Of a stretch of DNA of 64,000 nucleotides, positions 42,923-52,332 are shown piece after piece (within the stretch, counting starts at the first letter, position 1; every line of letters begins with the position of its first letter). The position numbers were made by a program, and so were the translations under genes. Source of the DNA: Streptomyces roseifaciens. GTDB lineage: Bacteria > Actinomycetota > Actinomycetes > Streptomycetales > Streptomycetaceae. A model generated the notes under the pieces. That model saw nothing but the letters and a program-made list of their open reading frames with translations. It made no database searches and was not told the origin of the DNA. Location: positions 2,356,001 to 2,420,000 of the forward strand of contig NZ_LNBE01000004.1 of assembly GCF_001445655.1 (NCBI RefSeq), read 5' to 3'.

Positions 42923-44185
42923 ATGACGTACGGCAAGCGCCGCAAGGCTCTCGTGGCCGCGGCCGCTGTGCTCGGCGGTGTACTGACCCTCGCCGCCTGC
43001 GGCGGTGGCGACGACGACGGCGGCAAGAGCAGCTCCAGCAGCAGCGGCAAGGAGCAGAACAAGGTCGACGCCGCGGCCGCGAAGGAAGCCTCCAAGGCGC
43101 AGATCAAGATCGCGCAGAAGGACGGCTCCGCCAACGCGGGCATCGCGGCGGACAACGCCAAGGTCACCGTCAGTGACGGTACGCTCACCAGCGTCAAGAT
43201 GACGACGGACAAGGGCACCCCGGTCGAGGGCACGATATCGCCGGACAAGACGTCCTGGCAGCCCAAGGCGCAGCTCGAGCGCTCGACCAAGTACAAGATC
43301 GTGGTCGAGGCGGTCGACTCCGACAAGCGCAAGGCCACGGAGAACTCCTCGTTCACCACGGTCTCGCCGACCAACAGCTTCATCGGCTCCTTCACGCCGG
43401 AGGACGGCTCGACCGTCGGCGTCGGCATGCCCGTGTCGATCAACTTCGACAAGCCGATCAAGGACCGCAAGGCCGTCCAGTCGCACATCGCGGTGAACTC
43501 GAGCAGCGGCCAGAAGGTCGTCGGCCACTGGTTCGGCGACCAGCGCATCGACTTCCGCCCCCAGGACTACTGGAAGGCCAACTCCCAGGTCACCCTGAAG
43601 CTCGACCTCGACGGCGTCGAGGGCGCCCCGGGCGTCAAGGGCGTCCAGAAGAAGACCATCTCCTTCAAGGTCGGTCACGCCCAGGTCTCCACGGTGGACA
43701 CCAAGACCCACCAGATGACGGTCGTCCGGGACGGCAAGACCATCAAGACCATCCCGATCTCGGCCGGCAGCCCCGAGAACCCCACGTACAACGGCAAGAT
43801 GGTGATCTCCGAGAAGTTCAAGGAGACCCGGATGGACGGTTCCACCGTCGGCTTCACCAAGGGCGACGGCAAGGGCGAGTACGACATCAAGGACGTGCCG
43901 CACGCCATGCGCCTGTCCACCTCCGGCACCTTCATCCACGGCAACTACTGGGGCAGCGGCATCTTCGGCACGGCCAACACCAGCCACGGCTGCATCGGCC
44001 TGCAGGACAAGCAGGGTGCCGACGACCCCAACACCTCGGGCTCCTGGTTCTTCAGCAACACCCAGATCGGTGACGTCGTCGAGGTGAAGAACTCGCCCGA
44101 CAAGACCATCGCCCCGGAGAACGGCCTCAACGGCTGGAACATGGACTGGAACGCGTGGGTCGCGGGTAGCGCCACGGGTTCCTGA
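42923..44185 (+). CDS. L,D-transpeptidase lipoprotein (YkuD domain)
   Basis: 420 residues from ATG 42923, with GGAGAAG upstream; ATG 42908 is an alternative. A lipoprotein signal ends in LTLAAC, followed by a Gly/Ser/Asp linker. Two Ig-like domains (about residues 60-170 and 170-250, including SFTPEDGSTVGVGMPVSINFDKPI) precede the YkuD catalytic domain (about 250-375). Its active site is TFIHGNYWGSG plus NTSHGCIGL, with His and Cys. A Trp-rich C-terminal cap (GLNGWNMDWNAWVAGS) is typical. It makes 3-3 cross-links in peptidoglycan outside the membrane. A sigma-E-like promoter lies upstream. Confidence 0.94.
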   Translation: MTYGKRRKALVAAAAVLGGVLTLAACGGGDDDGGKSSSSSSGKEQNKVDAAAAKEASKAQIKIAQKDGSANAGIAADNAKVTVSDGTLTSVKMTTDKGTPVEGTISPDKTSWQPKAQLERSTKYKIVVEAVDSDKRKATENSSFTTVSPTNSFIGSFTPEDGSTVGVGMPVSINFDKPIKDRKAVQSHIAVNSSSGQKVVGHWFGDQRIDFRPQDYWKANSQVTLKLDLDGVEGAPGVKGVQKKTISFKVGHAQVSTVDTKTHQMTVVRDGKTIKTIPISAGSPENPTYNGKMVISEKFKETRMDGSTVGFTKGDGKGEYDIKDVPHAMRLSTSGTFIHGNYWGSGIFGTANTSHGCIGLQDKQGADDPNTSGSWFFSNTQIGDVVEVKNSPDKTIAPENGLNGWNMDWNAWVAGSATGS

Positions 44186-44226
44186 CCCTCAGGAGTCCGG
44201 CTTCTGCCGGGCCTTCGACCGCCGGA

Positions 44227-44263
44227 CGCCGGGCGGGCTGGTTTCCCAGCCCGCCCGGCGTTT
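44227..44263 (+). terminator. Rho-independent terminator after the L,D-transpeptidase
   Basis: A perfect 15-bp stem with a TTTC loop (44227-44241 with 44246-44260), followed by TTTG. Confidence 0.9.
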
Positions 44264-44308
44264 GCGTTGCGGCGGCAAAAACCGCACGACAACCCCGGGT
44301 GGGGTACG

Positions 44309-44314
44309 TAGCGT
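44309..44314 (+). promoter_or_regulatory. -10 box of the tandem GNAT gene
   Basis: TAGCGT lies 7 nt before the ATG at 44322 and there is no ribosome site, again the leaderless geometry seen at add and metB. Confidence 0.5.
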
Positions 44315-44321
44315 GCGCTGG

Positions 44322-45554
44322 ATGAGCGAACTTCTGCGATCGGGCGTCGAGCGCTCGAACGACGCGCGTGTGGGTGGCGAGCGCGTGGGTGGCGAGCGTG
44401 TGAGGAATGAGCGCGTGAGCGTCGAGCGCTTGGGCGCCGCCCCCTCCGAGGAAGAGATCGACGCCTGGCACGCCGTCGTCACCGCCGCGCACGCCCACGA
44501 CATGCCCGCCGGGGTGCCGGGGCCCGGGCGGGTGGAGACGGCCGGCCAGCTGCGGATCCCCGCGTCGCGCAGCAGGATCGTCCGGCTGGTGGTCCCGCTG
44601 CCCGGCGGCGGGTCCGGTTACGCGGGCGTCGCCCTCCTGCGGCTCTTCGAGGACGACCTGAACCGCGCCACCGCCTGGATCGGGCGGCTCGCCGTCCGGC
44701 CCGACCAGCGGCGGCGCGGCATCGGCACGCTGCTGTGGCAGGAGATACAGGCCGTCCTGGAGTACGAGCAGCGGCAGTCGGTGAGCGTGGAAGTCGAAAT
44801 CGGCGGCGAGGGCGAGCAGTTCGCCAGGAACCGCGGGTTCGCGTGCGGGCTGCAGCTCGTCCTGTACGTCCAGCGGATCGCCGACGAGGTCGCCGACGAG
44901 GTTGCTGACCAGGTTGCGGACCAGGTCGCAGGTGAGAGCGCCGGTGCCGCCCTCGATGAGGCCGCCGGGCCGGAGCTGCCCGACGGCTACCGCTTCGTGG
45001 AGTGGACGGGCGCCGTGCCCGCCGAGTACGCCGCGGCGTTCGCCGGCGTCAGGAACGCCATGGCCGACGCCCCGATGGGCGAGCTCGACCAGGAGCCCAT
45101 GCGGTGGGACGCGGAGAGCGTCACCGCCGCCCAGAGCGCGTACGGGGAGCGCGGGGGCGTCCTCTTCACCGTCGCCGTCGAAGCTCCCGACGGCACGTAC
45201 GCGGCCCTCACGGAGGTCGGCCGGCGCTCGCCCGGCGACGTCCGCGCGCAGCAGTACGAGACCGCCGTGGCGCCCGCCCACCGGGGCCTGGGCCTCGGCC
45301 GCGCGGTCAAGGTGCGCATGCTGCGGCTGCTGCGCGAGCAGGAGCCGCCCGTGCGAGAGATCGCCACGCACGTCGCCGACGACAACGGTCCGATGCGCGC
45401 CGTCAACAAGATGCTGGGCTACCGGCCGGAGCGGTCCGTCGGGATCTTCCAGGCGCGGGTGCCGGACGCGGTGCTGCAGGCGCTGCGGGACGGTGCGGGG
45501 GCTGGTGCGGAGGTTGGTGCGGAGGACTCCCCGGGACAGCCCGCGGAATGGTAG
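44322..45554 (+). CDS. Tandem GNAT acetyltransferase
   Basis: 410 residues from ATG 44322. Two GNAT domains are present. The first (about 35-185) has WIGRLAVRPDQRRRGIGTLLW, the acetyl-CoA R/Q-x-x-G-x-G/A loop. The second (about 225-385) has YETAVAPAHRGLGLGRAVKVRML and NGPMRAVNKMLGYRPER. The layout resembles mycothiol synthase-like double GNATs. Two short in-frame DNA repeats occur: 15-bp units near 44370-44430 (VGGERVGGERVRNERVSVER) and 12-bp units near 44881-44930 (ADEVADEVADQVADQVA). The substrate is unknown. Confidence 0.88.
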   Translation: MSELLRSGVERSNDARVGGERVGGERVRNERVSVERLGAAPSEEEIDAWHAVVTAAHAHDMPAGVPGPGRVETAGQLRIPASRSRIVRLVVPLPGGGSGYAGVALLRLFEDDLNRATAWIGRLAVRPDQRRRGIGTLLWQEIQAVLEYEQRQSVSVEVEIGGEGEQFARNRGFACGLQLVLYVQRIADEVADEVADQVADQVAGESAGAALDEAAGPELPDGYRFVEWTGAVPAEYAAAFAGVRNAMADAPMGELDQEPMRWDAESVTAAQSAYGERGGVLFTVAVEAPDGTYAALTEVGRRSPGDVRAQQYETAVAPAHRGLGLGRAVKVRMLRLLREQEPPVREIATHVADDNGPMRAVNKMLGYRPERSVGIFQARVPDAVLQALRDGAGAGAEVGAEDSPGQPAEW

Positions 45555-45596
45555 CCTCCGCGCGCTGACCTGGGCGGTAACCCCCGGCGACACGGC

Positions 45597-45620
45597 TGTC
45601 ACGGACAATGTCACGGACAA
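45597..45620. repeat. Tandem 12-bp direct repeat upstream of the DUF2786 gene
   Basis: GTCACGGACAAT occurs twice in tandem (45597-45608, 45609-45620), about 100 bp before the DUF2786 start. It could be a paired activator site. Confidence 0.7.
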
Positions 45621-45718
45621 TGGGCCGTACCGGGGTACCGCCGTAGCGCCGTACGCCGTATCGCTGCGACCCCTCCGTCGCGGTGATCCGTCGTGCGTCA
45701 TGCAAGGAAGAGGGTTCC

Positions 45719-46972
45719 GTGGCCGAACGCAGGAAGCAGCAGCAAGAGCGGCAGCGCGAGCGGCTGGAGGACACCGCCCTCCTGGAGTCCGTCGAGGCGG
45801 CCCTGGCCTCCCTGCGCACACACGGCCCCGACACCCTCGACGACGCCGTCTACGCCGCCGCCTCCGCCCTGAGCGCCGCCCCCGCCGGCTGGGAGGCCCT
45901 CAGCCGCGCCGTCGTGCGCACCGCCTCGGCGACCATACGCGGCTGCTGGGAGCGCGGCTGGCAGCCCGCCGACGTGATCCGGCTCGCCCGGCGCGAGCTC
46001 ACCCCCGTCGAAGTGCGCTTCGCCGTGGCCGCGCTGGCCGCCGAGGCGCGCCGCTACGCCCCCGACACCCTCGGCGCCCGCTGGACCGCGCAGCTGCGCG
46101 AGCTCCAGGCGCGGGTGTGGTGGGACGACGACGCGGCCTTCCTGGAGGGCTTCGCGCAGCGCGAGCGCCTCAGCCGCTTCGAGACCGTCGCGTGCGCGCT
46201 CGGCGCGCTGCGGCTCGCCGCCGGGCTGCCGCGGACCGGGGCGGTCGGTCCGATGCCCGGCGCCGCGTACACCCGGCCCGGCGTGCACGTCGAACCGCGC
46301 GTCCTGGGCCGCATCCGCGCGCTGCTGGCCAAGGCCGAGTCCACCGACTTCCCCGAGGAGGCCGAGGCGCTCTCCGCCAAGGCCCAGGAGCTCATGGCGC
46401 GGCACTCCATGGACGAGGCGCTGCTGGCCGCCCACGCCGACGGGGCCGCCGCCGACGGGCCCGGGGCCTGCCGGATCGGCGTCGAGGGCCCGTACGAGTC
46501 CGCGAAGGCGCTGCTGCTGGACGCCGTGGCCGGCGCCAACCACTGCCAGGCCGTGTGGTCCGCCGACCACTGCTTCTCCACCGTCGTCGGCTTCGACGCC
46601 GACCTGGAGCTGGTGGAGCTCATGTACACCTCCCTGCTGGTCCAGGCCACCACCGCGATGCACCGCGCGGCCGACGCCCACCACGCGGGCGGGCGCTCGC
46701 GCCGCACCCGCGACTTCCGGGAGTCGTTCCTGATCGCCTACGCGTCCCGCATCGGCGAGCGGCTCGCGGCGGCCGTGCGCGACGCGACGGCCGAGGCCGT
46801 CGCGCAGGAGGCGCGGCCCGAGGTGCTGCCCGTGCTCGCCGCGCGCGACCTGGCGGTCGGCGAGACCGCCGAACGGCTCTTCCCGCAGACCACCTCGCAC
46901 CGGCTGAAGGGGCGCGACGCGGACGGCTGGGCGCGGGGGGCGGAGGCGGCGGACGCGGCCGAGCTGGGGTGA
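45719..46972 (+). CDS. DUF2786 domain protein
   Basis: 417 residues from GTG 45719, with GAAGAGGG upstream. A Gln/Arg-rich coiled start (AERRKQQQERQRERLED) leads into a helical N-half. DUF2786 then begins near VLGRIRALLAKAESTDFPEEAEALSAKAQELMARHSMDEALL. The following part contains NHCQAVWSADHCFSTVVGFDADLELVELMYTSLLVQ and a Ser/Arg-rich RRTRDFRESFLIAYASRIGERL. The family is common in actinomycetes and some phages. A zinc-peptidase-like relation has been suggested, but function is unknown. Confidence 0.85.
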   Translation: MAERRKQQQERQRERLEDTALLESVEAALASLRTHGPDTLDDAVYAAASALSAAPAGWEALSRAVVRTASATIRGCWERGWQPADVIRLARRELTPVEVRFAVAALAAEARRYAPDTLGARWTAQLRELQARVWWDDDAAFLEGFAQRERLSRFETVACALGALRLAAGLPRTGAVGPMPGAAYTRPGVHVEPRVLGRIRALLAKAESTDFPEEAEALSAKAQELMARHSMDEALLAAHADGAAADGPGACRIGVEGPYESAKALLLDAVAGANHCQAVWSADHCFSTVVGFDADLELVELMYTSLLVQATTAMHRAADAHHAGGRSRRTRDFRESFLIAYASRIGERLAAAVRDATAEAVAQEARPEVLPVLAARDLAVGETAERLFPQTTSHRLKGRDADGWARGAEAADAAELG

Positions 46973-46994
46973 GGCGAGCCGGGGTGAGGCCGGT

Positions 46995-47783
46995 TCACGG
47001 GCGGGGTTCCGCAGGCGCGAAATAGGCGCCCGGCGGCACCCCCACACCCCGCCGGAACGCCGCCACGAAGGCGCTCGGCGACCCGTAGCCGACGCGCCGC
47101 GCCACGGCCGAGACCGTCGAACCCGCCGCCAGCATCGGCATCGCCGCCTGCAGGCGCAGCTGCGTGCGCCACTGCCCGTAGGTCATGCCCGTACCGGAGA
47201 CGAAGGCGCGGGCGAGCGTCCGCGCGCTCGCGCCCACGGCCTCGCCCCACTGCGCCAGCGACCGGCCGTCGGAAGGATCCGCCCGCAGGGCCTCCGCGAC
47301 GCGGCGGGCGCGGGGGTCGGCGGGCATCGGGGCGCGCACGGTCGTGACGGACACCGGGTGCAGGAGGTCGAGAACGACGTCCTCCGCGCGGTGGCGGGCC
47401 TCCGGGCCGAGGACCTCCGGATCCTGCGCCAAGTAGTCGATCAGCTCGCGCAAGAGGCCGGAGACGGGGACGACTTGGGGCTCGTCCCAGGTCAGCGGGC
47501 AGCGGTCCGGCCAGAAGTAGAGGCTGCGCAGGAGCGCGGACGAGGTCGCGCCGGTGGCGTGCGGGACGCCCGCCGGTATCCAGAGGGCGACGGTGGACGG
47601 CAGCACCCACGTACGGCCGGAGGCGCGCACGGCCAGGACGCCGTGAGGCGCCCACGCCAGCTGGTGCGCGGCGTGCTGATGGCGGCCGAACCACTCGCTG
47701 CCGTCGAGGGGGAAGCTGCCGACGGCGACGGCGGCGCCGGGGGGAGCCACCAGATGGGAAGCGGGTTGTCCGTCTGACGACAT
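46995..47783 (-). CDS. AraC-family transcriptional regulator
   Basis: 262 residues from ATG 47783. An N-terminal cupin (FGRHQHAAHQLAWAPHGVLAVRA, then LWIPAGVPHATGA) is followed by two HTHs: RSLAQWGEAVGASARTLARAFVSGTGMTYGQWRTQLRLQAAM and STVSAVARRVGYGSPSAFVAAFRRGVGVPPGAYF. This cupin-AraC form often controls a nearby exporter or detoxifying enzyme. Here the divergent neighbour is a methyltransferase, 55 bp away, and is the likely target. Confidence 0.9.
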   Translation of the reverse strand: MSSDGQPASHLVAPPGAAVAVGSFPLDGSEWFGRHQHAAHQLAWAPHGVLAVRASGRTWVLPSTVALWIPAGVPHATGATSSALLRSLYFWPDRCPLTWDEPQVVPVSGLLRELIDYLAQDPEVLGPEARHRAEDVVLDLLHPVSVTTVRAPMPADPRARRVAEALRADPSDGRSLAQWGEAVGASARTLARAFVSGTGMTYGQWRTQLRLQAAMPMLAAGSTVSAVARRVGYGSPSAFVAAFRRGVGVPPGAYFAPAEPRP

Positions 47784-47838
47784 GGGTTGACCTCCTGGCC
47801 CGTATGCGACACCGTCCCCTCCTTCCTAGCCTCGAACC

Positions 47839-48417
47839 ATGCCGATGAACCTCATCCACCGCCGCCTCTGCTCCTCCGACCGCTGGGCCCGCGCGATCCG
47901 GGACGAACTCCTGCCCTGGGCACTGGAGGACGTCCCGCTGGGCACCGACTGCCTGGAGATCGGGCCGGGTTACGGGGCCACGACGCGCGTACTGGTGCGC
48001 GAGGTCGAGAAGCTGAGCGTGGTCGAGGCGGACGCGGAGTACGCGGCGCGGCTGCGGCTGCTCTTCGGGGAGCGGGTGGACGTCGTGTACGGCGACGGCG
48101 CCGACATCCCCTTCCCGGAGGCCCGGTTCGACTCGGTCGCCTGCTTCACGATGCTCCACCACGTACCGTCCCTCACCGAACAGGACCGCCTCTTCGCCGA
48201 AGCCCACCGGGTCCTCCGCCCCGGCGGCGTCTTCACCGGCTGCGACGCCCTGAGCAGCCGCGGCTTCCGCCTGATCCACCTCGGCGACACGTGCGTACCG
48301 GTCCCACCGGAAACCCTGGAGGCCCGGCTGCGGATGGCGGGCTTCGCGGAGTGCACGGTGACGGTGGGGAAGGGGAGTTTCCGCTTTGTGGCCCGGCGGG
48401 GGCGGGCCGAGGGATGA
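47839..48417 (+). CDS. Class I SAM-dependent methyltransferase
   Basis: 192 residues from ATG 47839. Motif I is LEIGPGYGATT, motif II is VVEADAEYAARLR, and then DGADIPFPEARFDSVACFTMLHHV and AHRVLRPGGVFTGCD follow. The fold is complete but short, with no substrate-specific extension. A TAGCCT -10-like box ends 6 nt before the ATG, so the mRNA may be leaderless. It is divergent from an AraC regulator that probably controls it. The substrate is not evident. Confidence 0.88.
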   Translation: MPMNLIHRRLCSSDRWARAIRDELLPWALEDVPLGTDCLEIGPGYGATTRVLVREVEKLSVVEADAEYAARLRLLFGERVDVVYGDGADIPFPEARFDSVACFTMLHHVPSLTEQDRLFAEAHRVLRPGGVFTGCDALSSRGFRLIHLGDTCVPVPPETLEARLRMAGFAECTVTVGKGSFRFVARRGRAEG

Positions 48418-48555
48418 GGGTGATGACCTGAGAGGTAATCGACCGGTCCGGGATGTCAGGGGAGACTGAAGCCCACTGAAACCTACGACAGGCCAAGGGA
48501 ATTACCCGGGTCCCCCGGAGGGAACCCCCGGCCCCCACCTTGAGAGCGAGCCACC

Positions 48556-48930
48556 ATGACCGCGTACGCCCTGGGCAGCTTCCGCGACATAGCCCCGCAC
48601 GCCGCCGGCGGCACCCACCGCGACATCCTCGAGTACATCGAACGCATCCAGGCCACCCTCGACCCGTTCGGCGGCCGCTTCCTCGTCCACGGCGCGGAGG
48701 TCCACGTCGCGGAGGGCACCTGGCCCGGCAACATGGTCCTGATCGCCTTCCCGGACCTCGCGGAAGCCCGCGCCTGGTACGCGTCACCCGCCTACCAGGC
48801 CCTGATCCCCCTGCGCGCGGAACACGTGGAGGGCGCGATCATCTTCGCCGACGGCGTCGCCCCGGGCTACGACCCGTCGGCCCTGGCGGCGAAGCTGCGG
48901 GGACCGGAGGACGGCACGCCGGGGGCATGA
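48556..48930 (+). CDS. DUF1330 dimeric alpha-beta barrel protein
   Basis: 124 residues from ATG 48556, with GAGAGCGAG upstream. DUF1330 pattern: YLEYIERIQATLDPFGGRFLVHGAEVHVAEGTWPGNMVLIAFPDLAEARAWYASPAYQALIPLR. The P/A-x-W-Y-x-S-x-x-Y segment is diagnostic. Such ferredoxin-like barrels are small cytoplasmic enzymes or ligand binders of unknown function. It follows the methyltransferase on the same strand after 138 bp. Confidence 0.88.
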   Translation: MTAYALGSFRDIAPHAAGGTHRDILEYIERIQATLDPFGGRFLVHGAEVHVAEGTWPGNMVLIAFPDLAEARAWYASPAYQALIPLRAEHVEGAIIFADGVAPGYDPSALAAKLRGPEDGTPGA

Positions 48931-49119
48931 GCTTTCCGCCGGTGGCGCCCTGCGCCTCGGAGCGCAGGCGGCGATGACCAGCCCCTCTACAAGTCCTGGA
49001 ACGGCGGCACGATGCGGACGATCACGATCAGACGGTCCTTCGGCGCCACTGGGAAGCAAGGCGCGGCTGCCGCTGGATGTGGACGTACACGGCCCACTGT
49101 GCGATGAGGGAGAAGCGGT

Positions 49120-49779
49120 TCAGCTCCCTCCGGGCGTGATTCCCGTCGGGCACGAGACGCCCGTGCCGCCGATTCCGCAATAACCCGCCGGGTTCTTGTC
49201 CAAGTACTGCTGGTGATACGCCTCCGCGTACCAGAACGGGCCCGCCGGGAGGATTTCCGTGGTGATGTCGCCGTAGCCCGAGCCGCGCAGGACCTGTTGG
49301 TAGGACTCGCGGGACGATTCCGCTGCTGTCTGCTGGGCAGGGGAGTGGGTGTGGATCGCCGAGCGGTACTGGGTGCCGCGGTCGTTGCCCTGGCGGAAGC
49401 CCTGGGTGGGGTTGTGGGATTCCCAGAAGAGCTTCAGGAGGGCGGCGTAGGGGACGACCGCCGGGTCGAAGACCACGCGGACGACCTCCGTGTGGCCGGT
49501 CAGGCCGCTGCAGACCTCTTCGTACGCGGGGTTCGGGGTGTGGCCGCCCTGGTAGCCGACGAGGGTGGTCCAGACGCCTTCCGTCTGCCAGAACTTGCGC
49601 TCCGCGCCCCAGAAGCAGCCCAGGGCGAAGTCCGCCACCTCCAGGCCCGCCGGGTAGGGGCCGCCCAGGGGCGTGCCCAGGACCGTGTGGCGTTCCTGGA
49701 GGGGGAATTCCGGCTCCGGGCGGCCCTTGAGGGCCTCCTCGGGGGTGGGGAGGCGGGGTTCTCGGGTGGGGAAGAGCAT
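49120..49779 (-). CDS. msrA: Peptide-methionine (S)-S-oxide reductase
   Basis: 219 residues from ATG 49779. It reduces methionine-S-sulfoxide in proteins and repairs oxidative damage. The catalytic motif [13 protein letters not shown] (Cys 55) is followed by [35 protein letters not shown] and [26 protein letters not shown]-terminal resolving cysteines lie in [16 protein letters not shown]. An N-terminal 45-residue extension is usual for the long actinobacterial form. It lies 37 bp downstream of the membrane-anchored protein gene on the same strand. Confidence 0.95.
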   Translation of the reverse strand: MLFPTREPRLPTPEEALKGRPEPEFPLQERHTVLGTPLGGPYPAGLEVADFALGCFWGAERKFWQTEGVWTTLVGYQGGHTPNPAYEEVCSGLTGHTEVVRVVFDPAVVPYAALLKLFWESHNPTQGFRQGNDRGTQYRSAIHTHSPAQQTAAESSRESYQQVLRGSGYGDITTEILPAGPFWYAEAYHQQYLDKNPAGYCGIGGTGVSCPTGITPGGS

Positions 49780-49816
49780 GGTGGCGGCCTCCGGGAGTGG
49801 TGGGGAAGATCCGGTG

Positions 49817-50899
49817 TCAGGCCCAACGGTTCGCCGCGCCCGGCGATTCCCCGCCCGCCACCGCCAGCTCCCGGTACACCGTGTACGCCGCGACCGGATC
49901 CGCCTCGTACGACCACGGGACCGCGCCGATGTGGCCGTCGACGCGGCGCAGCTGCTCCAGGGCCTCCGGATAGCGCTCGGCGTTGACCAGGAACCACACC
50001 AGCAGGTGGCGCACGTGCGGCAGCACGGGGTGGGTGCCGGGGGCGTGGGCGGCCGCGTACTGGGCGGCCTGGATCGCGCGGGTGACGACCTCGCCGCGGT
50101 AGAGGCCCTGGACCAGATTGACGTCCGGCAGGTGGTCGTGGACGGCGAAGAGCGGCAGGGCCGGCAGCAGGCTGCCCTGGGGCGCGCCCGCGGCGGCGCG
50201 CTGCGCGAAGGCGTCGGCCTTCTCGCGGGAGCCGTGCCACTTCGCGCTCCAGTAGCGCAGCGCGGCCAGGTGCGCGCCCATGTGCTGGGGGGCGCGGGAG
50301 ACGACCCGCTCCCACGCCGACTGGAACTCGGCCTCGCCCGCACCCGTGCCGCGCGCCACGCCCAGCTCGACGATCAGCGGCACCACGTCCTCCGGCGCCA
50401 GCCGGGCGGCCTCCGCGCAGACCGTGCCGGCCTCCTCCAGAATCATGCGGTAGTCCTCGGAGGAGGGGTCGCGCAGCGCCTGCTGGACGAGGAATTCGGC
50501 CTGGACGGCCGCGCCGCCCGCATCCTCGGGCGCCACCACCCGCCAGTGCCGCAGCCACACCCCGCCCGTGCCGGGCGCCTCGGCGAGCTCGCGGACCGCC
50601 GCGCCCGCCAGGGTCTGCACCCGCTGCCAGCGCTGCTCGGGGTCGTGGGTGCGCGAGAGCAGCTCGGCGGCCGGCTTCCAGTCCTGGGTGCGGCGGGCCT
50701 CCTCGACGGCGGAGAGCAGCTCGGGGTCGGGGCCGGGCAGGCGGACGTCCAGCTGCTCGGGCGGCAGGAAGCCGTACGACGCGGCCGTCGCGCCGGGGGC
50801 GGTGGTCAGGCCCGCGCGCGCCCGCCTGCGGCGCAGCGCCGGCCCGGCGAGGACGGCGCAGATCGCGAGGACGGCCAGCAGGATGAGCAGAAACTCCAT
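49817..50899 (-). CDS. Membrane-anchored TPR-like protein, unknown function
   Basis: 360 residues from ATG 50899. One N-terminal membrane helix ([22 protein letters not shown]) is followed by a basic RRRRARAG stretch. A long cytoplasmic helical region follows with tetratricopeptide-like repeats ([74 protein letters not shown]). No catalytic motif is visible. It is conserved beside msrA and metB in streptomycetes as I recall, with no known role. Confidence 0.82.
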   Translation of the reverse strand: MEFLLILLAVLAICAVLAGPALRRRRARAGLTTAPGATAASYGFLPPEQLDVRLPGPDPELLSAVEEARRTQDWKPAAELLSRTHDPEQRWQRVQTLAGAAVRELAEAPGTGGVWLRHWRVVAPEDAGGAAVQAEFLVQQALRDPSSEDYRMILEEAGTVCAEAARLAPEDVVPLIVELGVARGTGAGEAEFQSAWERVVSRAPQHMGAHLAALRYWSAKWHGSREKADAFAQRAAAGAPQGSLLPALPLFAVHDHLPDVNLVQGLYRGEVVTRAIQAAQYAAAHAPGTHPVLPHVRHLLVWFLVNAERYPEALEQLRRVDGHIGAVPWSYEADPVAAYTVYRELAVAGGESPGAANRWA

Positions 50900-51000
50900 G
50901 ATCGGTCCTGAACGTGGGTGGGGCAGCTTAGTGCTACGAGTAGGGCTGTGTGAGGAACAACGCGCGGGGTCCGCGGATCGTTCATGCTCCGGTTACAAGT

Positions 51001-51035
51001 GAACACGGGTGTTCGGGTGTGCGGAGTACTAGGCT
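51001..51035 (+). promoter_or_regulatory. metB promoter with inverted repeat
   Basis: GAACACGGGTGTTC (51001-51014) is an inverted repeat with 6-bp arms. TAGGCT (51030-51035) is a -10 box, and the ATG follows 7 nt later. The repeat sits over the -35 area and may be an operator. Confidence 0.6.
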
Positions 51036-51042
51036 CGGGAAA

Positions 51043-52188
51043 ATGAGCGATCAGCATGCATTCGAGACCCTCGCCATTCACGCCGGGCAGGAGCCGGACC
51101 CGCTGACCGGGGCTGTCGTGCCGCCGATCTACCAGGTGTCCACGTACAAGCAGGACGGCGTCGGCGGCCTGCGCGGCGGTTACGAGTACAGCCGCAGCGC
51201 CAATCCCACCCGTACCGCTCTGGAGGAGAACCTGGCGGCGCTGGAGGGCGGTGTCCGCGGCCTCGCCTTCGCCTCCGGCCTGGCCGCCGAGGACACCCTG
51301 CTGCGTACGCTGCTGGCGCCCGGTGACCACGTGGTCATCCCGAACGACGCCTACGGCGGCACGTTCCGCCTCTTCGCCAAGGTGATCAGCCGCTGGGGCG
51401 TGGAGTGGTCGGTCGCCGACACCTCCGACCCGGCCGCCGTGCGCGCCGCCCTGCGGCCCACGACCAAGGTCATCTGGGTCGAGACCCCGTCGAACCCGCT
51501 GCTGGGCATCAGCGACATCGCCGCCCTCGCCGAGGTCGCGCACTCGGCCGGCATCCGCCTGGTCATCGACAACACCTTCGCCAGCCCCTACCTGCAGCAG
51601 CCGCTGGCGCTCGGCGCGGACGTCGTCGTGCACTCCACCACCAAGTACATGGGCGGTCACTCCGACGTCGTGGGCGGTGCGCTGGTCACCGCCGACGCGG
51701 CCCTGGCCGAGGAGCTGGCCTACCACCAGAACGCGATGGGCGCCGTCGCCGGCCCCTTCGACTCCTGGCTGACGCTGCGCGGCATCAAGACCCTGGCCGT
51801 GCGCATGGACCGGCACAGCGCCAACGCCGAGCGCGTGGCCGAGCTGCTCGTCTCCCACCCCAAGGTCACCCAGGTCTACTACCCGGGCCTGCCCGAGCAC
51901 CCGCTGCACGAGGTCGCCGCCAAGCAGATGAAGGCCTTCGGCGGCATGGTGTCCTTCCGCGTCGAGGGCGGCCAGGAAGCGGCCGTGGAGATCTGCAACC
52001 GCACCGAGGTGTTCACCCTCGGCGAGTCCCTCGGCGGAGTGGAGTCGCTGATCGAGCACCCGGGCCTGATGACGCACGCGTCGACCGCCGGCTCGCAGCT
52101 GGAGGTCCCCGCGGACCTGGTGCGCCTGTCGGTGGGCATCGAGTCCGTCGACGACCTGCTCGCCGACCTCACGCAGGCGCTGGGCTGA
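51043..52188 (+). CDS. metB: Cystathionine gamma-synthase
   Basis: 381 residues from ATG 51043. A PLP enzyme that joins O-acyl-homoserine and cysteine into cystathionine for methionine synthesis. Motifs are YSRSANPTRTALEENLAALEGG, VIPNDAYGGTFRLF, WVETPSNPLLGISDI, IDNTFASPYLQQPL and HSTTKYMGGHSDVVGG, with Lys 201 forming the Schiff base. The closely related cystathionine gamma-lyase cannot be excluded from motifs alone. No ribosome site precedes the start, and the -10 to ATG gap of 7 nt predicts a leaderless message. Confidence 0.92.
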   Translation: MSDQHAFETLAIHAGQEPDPLTGAVVPPIYQVSTYKQDGVGGLRGGYEYSRSANPTRTALEENLAALEGGVRGLAFASGLAAEDTLLRTLLAPGDHVVIPNDAYGGTFRLFAKVISRWGVEWSVADTSDPAAVRAALRPTTKVIWVETPSNPLLGISDIAALAEVAHSAGIRLVIDNTFASPYLQQPLALGADVVVHSTTKYMGGHSDVVGGALVTADAALAEELAYHQNAMGAVAGPFDSWLTLRGIKTLAVRMDRHSANAERVAELLVSHPKVTQVYYPGLPEHPLHEVAAKQMKAFGGMVSFRVEGGQEAAVEICNRTEVFTLGESLGGVESLIEHPGLMTHASTAGSQLEVPADLVRLSVGIESVDDLLADLTQALG

Positions 52189-52217
52189 TCCCCCCCCGCA
52201 CCTGCAACTGCTGTTGT

Positions 52218-52262
52218 GCGCCGGGCGGGCCGGTTCTTCCGGCCCGCCCGGCGCAGCTGTTT
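52218..52262. terminator. Terminator hairpin after metB
   Basis: A perfect 16-bp stem with a TTCTT loop (52218-52233 with 52239-52254), then a short T-run. It lies between the converging metB and marR genes. Confidence 0.9.
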
Positions 52263-52332
52263 CTGGGGGTTTTCAGGTGGTTTCCCGGGTTTCCCCGATG
52301 TTTCCGGTGCCTCCGGTGATTCCCCGGGCCGG

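Noticed and set aside
48974..49183. Short plus-strand ORF between the DUF1330 gene and msrA
   Set aside because: It overlaps the msrA 3' end, lacks a ribosome site and has no recognisable sequence; probably non-coding.
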